64,000 bases of DNA from Puccinellia tenuiflora. Lineage: Eukaryota; Streptophyta; Magnoliopsida; Poales; Poaceae. The translations under genes and the position numbers were made by a program. Position 1 is the first letter of the stretch. Every line of letters starts with the position of its first letter. The notes under the pieces are model-generated. The model was given only the letters and a program-made list of their open reading frames with translations. It was not told the DNA's origin and did no database searches. The DNA is taken from contig QRDG01001371.1 of the NCBI GenBank assembly GCA_012064385.1, positions 1-64,000 of the forward strand. Direction: 5' to 3'. Shown one piece after another: positions 56,048-64,000 of the stretch.

Positions 56048-59000
56048 ATGGAACCGGGAGAGGGGACAAGTAATGGGTAATTTCCTGAGGCTTCAAACTT
56101 AATTTCAATTCTATTTGCTTACTACCTCGACTTCTAGCTCACCTTGGTCGCCAAAAAACAGGGGACATGGTAAATTCAAATTTTCGATCAAATTCTTTCC
56201 CTCCAAGGCAGTGTTGCTTGATGGCAGCATGCGGATGATTGAGAGAGACACGATGGTTGAATGGGATATACCTTTTGAAGAATTTGATCCCCAAGACCTA
56301 GAATTGAAGGAAGAGGAGGCCGTGAGGAATGTGGTGGAAAAAATTGGGGAGAGTGTGATTTGGGGGCCAGAACAAGAAGTTTCTTTGTTACGGTTCGATG
56401 ATTGGAAACAGAAGTATGTTAGGATTGAGACAGGGGAAGAAATGGTAGAAGAAATCGATCGGCGAGACGGCTGGACAAGCAAAAGTGTTCTTTTTTTGGC
56501 AGAGCTCGTAGCTCTGAACCCTGCATCTAGGGTTGGATATGTGGCATCGAAGTTGGCTTTCCGGATTGCTGAGGATGATTGGTCTGCACAAAGGCAGATA
56601 GGGCCTTTAGTTACTGAATTGGCAGTGTTAAGAGCGGAGGCAGATGCAGAAGAGGCAGTTGATAATGTTGAGGAGGTTGTATGTATCGATTGGAATATAG
56701 TTGAGATTAATGAACCGACAGATTTGGTCATTGCTCCAATGTCTGACATTGAAATGGCATCTATGTTTGGTATTCCTGTAGATGAGCAAGACAAGGAAAA
56801 GGAGAAAGAAGATGTTGCAGATGATGGTAACAGACGATCAAGGACTGCAAATACAGATGCTAATGCTGATTTTGAAATAGATTCAGAGTTGATGCAGAAT
56901 GCTGCAGTTGATGTGGGTGATGGCCATGATGAAGAGCTTGTATGTGTTTATGACAAAGAAAATCCAGTTATTGAAGTAGGTAAATTGTTTCCAAGCATGG
57001 ATGAGTTTAGGATGTGTTTCAGGACTTATGCAATCAAACATGAGTTTGAAACCAAGACTTTGTGGACAGATACAAAGAAATTCTATGCCAAGTGCAAAGG
57101 TTATGATGGTGGTGCCATGCCATGCAAGTGGTATATATCAGCTAGACGTCAACCTGATGGAAGGACAGTAAGAGTGAATCAAATTCCAAAAGCACATACT
57201 TGTATGACAACTTCACAACAAGTTACAAAAATGACATCCCAACTTTGGGTGGCAGAAAAAATCACTCATATTTTATCCAAGAAACCAAACATGACTGCAA
57301 AGAAACTGAAAGTAGACCTGGAAAAGGATTACCCAATCCAGCTGCAATATACGACAGTGTGGAAGGCAAAGCAAAGAGTAATGAAAAGATTATTTGGTGA
57401 TTGGGCAAATACCTTTAGAATGCTTTATAACTTCAAAGCAGAAGTGGATAAAAGGTGTCCAGGCAGTGTTGTTGAGATAGATACTGAGGTGACACCAAAT
57501 GGGAAAGTGTTCTTCTCCAAATTCTTCATGGCTTTAAAGCCTTGCATTGATGGCTTCAAAGCAGGATGCCGTCCATATTTGAGTATAGATTCATCATTTT
57601 TGACTGGCAAGTGGAATGGTCAACTTGTAGCTTGCAATGCTCTAGATGGACACAATTGGACGTACCCTATAGCTATTGGCTTGTTTCAGTCTGAGTCAGA
57701 AGCTTCATGGACATGGTTCATGATGCAGTTGAAAAGTAGCATTGGTCCAGTGTTCTCTTTGGCAATCCACACTGAAGCATGTAAAGGGCTAGAAAATGCA
57801 GTGAAGAATGTTTTCCCACATTGTGAGCAGAGGGAGTGCTTTGGTCATATGTGGATGAATGTGATAAAAAAATTCAGAGGAGATGCATTTGGCCGCTTGT
57901 GGCCAGCAGCAAGAGCATACAAGCTTAGTGCTTGGGAGTATCATATGAATAAGATAAAAGAAGCAAGCACTGAGTTTGGCCCTTGGATGGACACATACCA
58001 TTCTCTTTTGTGGTATAGGTCAGGATTTAACACTGCCATCAAGTGTGATCATATCAACAACAATTTGGCAGAAAGTTTTAACAACAAGATAAAGGATTTC
58101 AAGGACTTGCCTGTCCATGACATGGTTGACCAAATTAGGATCATGATCATGAAGTGGTGGGAATTGAGAGCAAAGATTGGTGATAAGCTGCAAGGGCAGG
58201 ATAAACTGCCTGCTGTGGTGCAGCAGGTAGTCAACAGGAGCAGAGGGCTTGCACATTTGTTAGTTGTGAAATCCTCATTGCATTCTGGTGAAGTTAAAGA
58301 TACAAAGACTACCAGAAGGCATGTTGTTGACACTGAAAAGAAAGAGTGCAGCTGCCTTGAGTGGCAACACACTGGAAAACCTTGTGAACATGCCGTCATT
58401 TTCTTGGCATCCAAACCCAAGCTAAATATGCACCCATATTTGCATGAATATTACTCAGTTGAAAAATTCAGAGCTGCATATGCACATCCAATTCCACCAC
58501 TTACAGATCAGTCTCAGTGGCCTGAAGTGGACATAGAATTCTCCTTGTGCGCTCCTTTGACGAGAAGGAAGGCTGGCAGGCCGAAACAGAGTAGATTCAA
58601 GCCTTGGTTTGAAAAAGGTGGGAGCAGTAAGAAGGGGAAGAAAGACGCCAAGCCAAAGAGGCCCCAAAAAGGTAACAAAAATAGATGCAAGCGTTGTGAA
58701 GAACTTGGACACCGAGCTGGATCCATCAAGTGTAGATACACCGATCCAAAGGGGACTGTCAGGAAGAAACGTGTGTTCCAGCCCCTTGAAACTGAACCTC
58801 TTTGTCCAGCCAAAAAGGCTAGAATTGGAGGGTGTAGAAAGAAGAGGAGTGTGCAGACTGTGTTTGGCTATGTCGATGTTGCAGTGCCTGTGCAACCTGG
58901 AGATGTGCAACCTGAAGCTATTTTGGAGGAAGTTGAAGCTGTTCTGGACCAAGTTGAAACTGAAGATGTTCTGGAAACTGAAGCTGAAACTGAAGCTGAA

Positions 59001-59273
59001 GCTGTTCTGGAAGCTGAAACTGAAGATGTGGAAACTGAAGCTGAAGCTGTTCTGGACCAAATGCAAACTGAAGCAGCTTTGGATCAAGTTTTCCAGCCTG
59101 AAATTCCCCCTCGAAGGCCTAGTGAAGGAGATGCAAAGAAAACAAGGAGCATGAATGATCTTCTTGATATAGAAGCAAAAGCAAGCCGAAGCCGAAGAAG
59201 AAGAAATCAAGTGCTAAGGAAAGTGATGTATTGCTACTCGAATTTGATTCTTGAACACTTGTGTGATTTGTAA
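56048..59273 (+). CDS. MULE transposase of MULE 2
   Basis: The main exon (56138-59273) is open. A short first exon 56048-56076 (MEPGEGTSN) with a 61-bp GT-AG intron joins it in frame; otherwise ATG 56229 is the first in the long frame. An N-terminal acidic region precedes a MuDR DNA-binding domain (MDEFRMCFRTYAIKHEFETK, CKGYDGGAMPCKWYI). The DDE domain has D at 57588 (YLSIDSSFLTGKWNG) and E at 58071 (NNLAESFNNKIK). The middle position (57774) is Glu in AIHTEACKGL where relatives, as I recall, have TDACKGL. A SWIM finger (CSCLEWQHTGKPCEHAV) and a CCHC-like knuckle (CKRCEELGHRAGSIKC) follow. The C-terminus is a Glu/Ala/Thr repeat and a basic tail. Length is about 1050 residues, normal for the group. 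Confidence 0.88.
58920..59085 (+). repeat. In-frame degenerate repeat in the transposase C-terminus
   Basis: Units close to GAAGCTGAAACTGAAGATGT and GAAGCTGTTCTGG recur, encoding ETEAETEAEAVLE-type peptides. The unit lengths are multiples of three. It is likely an expandable acidic linker. Confidence 0.75.
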
Positions 59274-59477
59274 TAATGCTACTTTGATTCGTGAAAACTT
59301 ATGTGATTTGTAATAATGCTAAACTAGAATTTGAGTTTGAAATTCAAATATTTGCCGAAATTCAAATATGATGCTAAATTCAAATTTGTACCTTTTCTAT
59401 GTTTGTTTGAGCTTCCTACGCTGTCTGTAATGTACAATACCTCCCATGGTTTCCCTGATCTCTTTTGTGAGACACAA

Positions 59478-60560
59478 CTCATCGTCGTCGAAAACGTGTT
59501 AGAAATGGCCTCCAAAGCTAGGGGAAACGACCCCATTTCTATCACATCTTATGCATGAACAGAGAGCTTGAATGTATATATACCTTGTTTATAAGATCCC
59601 ATAGGTAGTATGTGACATTATAAGACAATGTGCACTGGTTTTCCATTTTTTTGATTTTTTTTGAATTTTTGTTGCTCATTTCAAATTCGGTCAAACCCTA
59701 AGTTTGACCGGCATTTAAACAAGTTCTACACACAAAAATGGAAAAGTAATCCTGGATCCTTCTTAGTCACACCAAAATGAACCTTTGGTGGGGTTTTGGA
59801 CAACTTCATTCCCAAAACATTAAAGCACTTGTCTTCAACCTTGACTTCATATGGCAGAGTTCTGCCGATATCACATCTTATGCATGAACAAAGAGCTTGA
59901 ATGTATATATACCTTGTTTATAAGATCCAATAGGTAGTATGTGACATTATAAGACAATGTGCACTGGTTTTCCATTTTTTTGATTTTTTTTTGAATTTTT
60001 GTTGCTCATTTCAAATTCGGTCAAACCCTAAGTTTGACCGAATTTTAAACAAGTTCTACACACAAAAATGGAAAAGTAAGCCTGGATCTTTCTTAATCAC
60101 ACCAAAATGAACCTTTGGTGGGGTTTTGGACAACTTCATTCCCAAAACCTTAAACCACTTGTCTTCAACCTTGACTTCATATGGCAAAGTTCTGCCGATA
60201 TCACATCTTATGCATGAACAGAGAGCTTGAATGTATATATACCTTGTTTATAAGATCCAATAGGTAGTATGTGACATTATAAGACAATGTGCACTGGTTT
60301 TCCATTTTTTTGATTTTTTTTGAATTTTTGTTGCTCATTTCAAATTCGGTCAAACCCTAAGTTTGACCGAATTTTAAACAAGTTCTACACAAAAATGGAA
60401 AAGTAAGCCTGGATCCTTCTTAGTCACACCAAAATGAACCTTTGGTGGGGTTTTGGACAACTTCATTCCCAAAACATTAAACCAAGTTTGACCAGCTCAT
60501 CGTCGTCGAAAACGTGTTAGAAATGGCCTCCAAAGCTAGGGGAAACGACCCCATTTCTAT
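59478..60560. repeat. Tandem array of about 330-bp units in MULE 2
   Basis: TCACATCTTATGCATGAACA starts at about 59542, 59871 and 60201, a period of 329-330 bp, with high similarity through the units. The array is bracketed by the same 65-bp block (CTCATCGTCGTCGAAAACGT at 59478 and about 60497). A further degenerate piece reaches 60680. No gene is supported from 59274 to 61160; the tract 60700-61080 shows nothing recognisable. Confidence 0.85.
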
Positions 60561-61185
60561 CAACTTTTTTTTCCGACCTTGTCCAAATCACCTAGATATT
60601 ATTCCTTACCTTGTGTTCGACATTAGAAGACAATGTGCGGAGGTTTTTCATTGTTTTGATTTTTTTTTGAATTTCTGTTGCTGAAGACAATCTCGTTGTA
60701 CAGGCACCGTCGATCTACGCTTGCAATGAACTTCAGCCGTCCGATTGTTCTTGTAGAAGGAATCTTAGGCCAGGCTCTGGGCGATCCGTGGGAGGGCTGG
60801 TTCCGCTAGCTGATTGGCTAGGTCGCATGCAAGCGCGCGCTGCCGCAGGCCTCGACCAGGTCGCAGCCTAGCTATTAATTTTTTTGCAGCGTCGCATCCT
60901 AGCTATTCACGTTCAAGCGTCGCACAGAGCATTACTGCATGCGTTGGTCCGTTGCGTGAGACTTTGGACTTGCGTTAATGCATGCATGCAGGGTCACATC
61001 GCACGTACTACGAAACGTAATTTTTTCTACGCTTTCAGACGGCATGTCTTTCACACTGCCTCCTCCTCCCTCATCCACCCCAATTAGTACGCACGTCTCA
61101 TCGTAGTCTTTAAATAGAGCCTATCCAACCCATTGCCTCCTCTCCTCCCTCTCCAGCCCCATTGCCTCCTCCTCCCTCTAGCAAC

Positions 61186-61634
61186 ATGGACAGCCCAATC
61201 TCTCTCCCTTCCAGCCCCGAGCCCTACAGCGACGAGGACAACCACCCACAGCCGCTTGGCTGGTGGGAGGCGCGGCCGAGGGATCCTCTGAGGCGTCGGC
61301 GTCCCGAAAAACACCGGCGATGCAAAGCCCCCGTCGAGTCGGAGGGCCCCTTCATCCACAACCCTACTCCCGACGACATCGCGAAGATGAACAACCGCTC
61401 CGAGATGGCCCTCGAACGCCGTCTAGCCTTCCTGGAGAAGCAGGAGAGGGAGGAACTCGCCGCCGAGGAGAGGAAGGCGGCGGCCGCCGAGGAGAGGAAG
61501 GCGGCGAAGAAGTGGTACCCCGTCCGGAGAACAGGGCCATGAAGCGGCTCCGGGATGAGAATCTCCAGGCCTTGTCCAACGCCGAGATGGCGGACAGGGC
61601 GGCGGAGTGGAGGAAGGCCGCCGGCGGCGCGTAG
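61186..61634 (+). pseudogene. Small charged protein gene in MULE 2, frameshifted
   Basis: From ATG 61186 the frame reads MDSPISLPSSPEPYSDEDNH, WWEARPRDPLRRRRPEKHRR, then an Arg/Glu/Ala helix (ALERRLAFLEKQEREELAAE) to a TGA at 61540. A second frame then continues as MKRLRDENLQALSNAEMADR to TAG at 61632. The two parts look like one coiled-coil protein broken by a one-base indel near 61510. A TTTAAATA promoter-like box lies 76 bp upstream. I recognise no family. Confidence 0.45.
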
Positions 61635-62524
61635 GTTACGGCCCGCAGACGAAGGGGCGCCAACGGGTAGCGGTTAGGGTTTAGGGCCCTTTATAATTAG
61701 GGCTATGAAATGTAATTTTTCTTTTTTTAGTTTAATATATGTAACGTGTAATGTGGGTCGGGCCACTATATATATATATGTAATGTGGATGCAGTTATGG
61801 ATAATATATGTTATGGATGCCAATGTTTTCTTTGACTCCTTAATGTCCTCAACAAATTCATTTGAATTTTGGGGTAATTTTCAGCAATAGCCAACATACT
61901 CTTCTCCCGTCGCTGTGTGTTAACCGCTGGACCGTCGCTGGTCTTGACGCGTGACCTGCAGTCCAACTGACTAGTGGGGCCCCGCGTCCCATCGATGTTG
62001 TCACGTCAAAACCCAGCACCGCCCCTCTGCCTGGACTGTGCACGTTTTGTCTAATTAAAGTTCTATAAATATGTCTTAAAATGAACCTATACATTAAAAG
62101 CCCTTATTAGTGGGTCCCACGTGTCAATGGTGAAAGAAAAGGGACAAATCTCAACCAAGCGTGGGAATTCAAAACCATCGCCCTTGATAATGCTAGCATG
62201 CCTTAAAATGTCTTACAAAAGTGAACAGAGTGAGTAAACAAACTAAAATGCTGAAAAATGATAAGTAAATAATAAAAAGAAGAGAGGACATAGGGAGAGG
62301 GAGACACATCCTATTTTTATTGGGCCCAACAAGACGTGCAACGGGTCAAATAATAAAAAAAAAAAGCATCCTCTTACTATTAGGCCTGGAGTGTGCACGT
62401 TTTTTTTTGCCGAAAGATCACATCTTTTGACATTGGGCCTGGCTAGCTTTTACTTGGGCCTGGCCTTTTCGCCTATCCGTTGTAGTTTTTTTCTACAAAA
62501 GAACGGAACATTTCACACACATTT

Positions 62525-62795
62525 CTAACATTTTACGAATTTAACCAAACTAAATAAATGTTGGATTTGTGATGCATATCTGCCAAGTCTTAGCCATACA
62601 CAAATGGCCCGAGCTAACTGCTACACTAATTACATTGTTACAATGACCAAGGATCAGCAAATAGACAACACACATTTGCAACATTTTAGGAATTGGAACA
62701 AACCAAATGAATTTGCATCTGTCATGCATTACTTCCAAGTCTTAGCCATACAGAAATTGTCCAAACTAACTGCAACACTAGTTACATTGTTTAGT
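62525..62795. repeat. Two-copy imperfect repeat, period about 152 bp
   Basis: CCAAGTCTTAGCCATAC at 62583 and again at 62735, with diverged flanks on both sides (AACATTTTA, CTAACTGC, TAGTTACATTG). It lies just after the 3' end of the GRF gene; the tract 61640-62790 has no other recognisable content. Confidence 0.75.
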
Positions 62796-63375
62796 GACTA
62801 ATGATCAGCAAATAAACAACACCAAGAGCAATTGCACATAAATAAAAAACTACAGACATCAGATTGTCCTGCTTCTTCAGATCGACAAGCTTCTTTAGGT
62901 GCTTGTTCATCTTCTTCATCTCCTTCACTTCCGCCGCATTCCCCACCGGAGCAACCACCGTGGCTGATCCCCACTGCTCGGCCGACGGCGGCGAATTGAC
63001 CTCCAGGAAGGCGCCCTCCAGTTCAATCCTATTGATGTACTCATCAAGCCACTCGAAATGGTGGCATTTCCGCAGATCCGGCTGAAAACAGAGCAAAATT
63101 TCCCCAAATCGGATGAAACCCTAATTCCCAAATCGGATGAAAACCACAAAATTGATGAAAATAAAATGAAATTGGTAGAGGGGGAACTAAGATCTCACCT
63201 TCCCTGGCTCTGGTTTGCTCTCGCATTTCACAAACTCGCGCCCGGCGTTGCCTTTCTCATCGCTCACGGTGGTCAGGCGCTTCAGGGGCGCCGTCCGTGG
63301 GCAGTCAGGGCACCATCCCAGCGGCACTGGACCATAGCGCGGCCACCGGCAGGTTGAAGCGGAGGTCGACATCAC
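62791..63375 (-). CDS. GRF zinc-finger protein with C-terminal membrane anchor, MULE 2 cargo
   Basis: Two exons, 63375-63199 and 63081-62791, with a GTGAGA donor and TTTTCAG acceptor in phase 0, encode 155 residues. The GRF finger crosses the splice: WCPDCPRTAPLKRLTT, then REFVKCES, then DLRKCHHFEWLDEYINR. All four expected metal ligands and the FEWLDEY end motif are present. After it come a helical Lys/Met-rich segment (KEMKKMNKHLKKLVDLKKQD) and a hydrophobic tail (SVVFYLCAIALGVVYLLIIS), probably a tail anchor. This architecture is common for small plant GRF proteins near transposons. The frame is intact. Role unknown; nucleic-acid binding is inferred. Confidence 0.78.
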
Positions 63376-63758
63376 CGCCGACGTTGCAGCGCTTAGAGGA
63401 TCGCCGGAGAAGAAGGGGGGTAGGAACGGGCGGATGCTCTGTACTGCAACGGTCGAATGAACGCTGGCTCCGGTGTGGGGACGAGATTGTCTCTCTTGTT
63501 GCAGCTACGTGTTCTGGGTCCCACGACGTGAGGTGGACAAGCAGTGGGTCCCACGATCTGACGTGGATAAGTTTTGGGTCCCGCTCAGCCTGTGTAGTTT
63601 GAATTGATAAGCTGTCTACTGATGTTTAAGAGAAGTGTCGCATTGCAGCTATAAGCCTCCCGTCAGACGTCGCATGCTAGCTATTTCCAGCAAGAATGTC
63701 GCTTCTCGTCCATTTCCTTGGAAAGATGTCGCATAGGGGCTATTCACCCGTTCTATAT

Positions 63759-64000
63759 CGTCCGCGCCGCCTGAAGGTGCCCTCTACTGGGCCGGCCCAT
63801 TTAAGAGGGGTTTTCTTTTCTGTTTCGGTTTCTTTTTTCTTTTATGTTTGCTTTTTTTAGCCTATTTTCTGTTTCTTTTCGTTTTATTTATTTTCCAGTT
63901 TTTTCCTAATGTGCGTCCATGTGTAAATAAAAATGTATCTCTTTTTCCAAAAAAAAAATTATCATTCAAAACATGAGACATATCATGTGTAGACGGCGAA
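63759..64000. repeat. Segment Q, copy B, right part
   Basis: Resumes after the MULE 2 target duplication with CGTCCGCGCCGCCTGA and the shared T-rich tract, collinear with 15671-15890. The window ends inside it. Confidence 0.75.

Larger units (their letters stand above)
55607..63749. mobile_element. MULE 2: Mutator-like element with perfect 9-bp TSD
   Basis: 8143 bp flanked by GTTCTATAT on both sides (55598-55606 and 63750-63758). Terminal inverted repeats begin GGGTGAATAGC and contain TGCGAC, GAAATAGCT and GCATGCGACG; about 110 bp pair imperfectly (55607-55735 with 63640-63749). Inside: a transposase on plus, a tandem array (59478-60560), a broken small gene (61186-61634), and a GRF finger gene on minus. 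The perfect TSD and the uninterrupted 1052-codon frame suggest a recent insertion. Confidence 0.9.

Noticed and set aside
56115..56137. Start of the MULE 2 transposase at 56115
   Set aside because: The codon there is TTG and lies in a likely intron; ATG 56048 with a short intron, or ATG 56229, is more plausible.
56111..56794. 227-codon minus ORF opposite the MULE 2 transposase N-terminus
   Set aside because: Ser/Thr-rich antisense shadow of an acidic coding region with no motif.
58455..59210. 251-codon minus ORF and 181-codon plus ORF inside the MULE 2 transposase
   Set aside because: Phe/Ser-rich or Leu/Lys-rich readings of the in-frame acidic repeat; shadows of the transposase.

Overview
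The window looks like an intergenic-rich stretch of a large grass genome, most likely a Triticeae species (wheat, barley, rye or Aegilops type). The reasons are nested LTR retrotransposons with LTRs that begin TGATACGTCTC, a tRNA-Asp-type PBS (TGGCGCCGTTGCC), Mutator-like and Helitron insertions, GT-AG introns, and DUF295 F-box genes. Species and family names are inferred from remembered motifs; no search was run.

The main architecture is a tandem segmental duplication. Copy A runs from 3399 to 16264 and copy B from 33091 past the window end. Each copy has, in order: a truncated Ty1-copia LTR; a truncated gene 5' region (segment P); about 2 kb of gene-free flank; a DUF295 F-box gene (A 9192-10583, B 45594-46991); a non-coding tract ending in a decayed RNase H-like fragment; a small cysteine-rich gene on the minus strand (A 13781-14263, B 53716-54165); and segment Q, a second, older homologue of P. 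Copy B has been swollen by about 18.8 kb of insertions: a 6.9 kb MULE (38289-45140), a 3.8 kb Helitron-like element (49382-53185) and an 8.1 kb MULE (55607-63749, perfect 9-bp TSD). Copy A has taken in only a 0.4 kb foldback element (8325-8735), at almost the same point where B took in its first MULE.

Around the duplicates lie retrotransposons, all on the minus strand. Positions 1-3398 hold the gag-protease end and 5' LTR of a Ty3-gypsy element nested in the copy-A copia LTR. Positions 16265-23198 hold a gag-protease-only gypsy element in an LTR-internal-LTR-internal arrangement. Positions 23199-34665 hold a copia compound with a decayed gag and no visible pol, interrupted by a gypsy solo LTR (31249-32700, TSD GAGAA).

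Genes with the best claim to be host genes are the two F-box genes and the two cysteine-rich genes. The most unusual content is transposon cargo. MULE 1 carries a GRF zinc-finger gene, a plant-mobile-domain (PMD) gene and a transposase frame broken by two stops, inside ends rich in a palindromic GGCCGAAA motif. MULE 2 carries a long, intact transposase reading frame with a substituted second catalytic position, plus an unrelated GRF zinc-finger and membrane-anchor gene. I saw no rRNA, no CRISPR array and no convincing tRNA gene.
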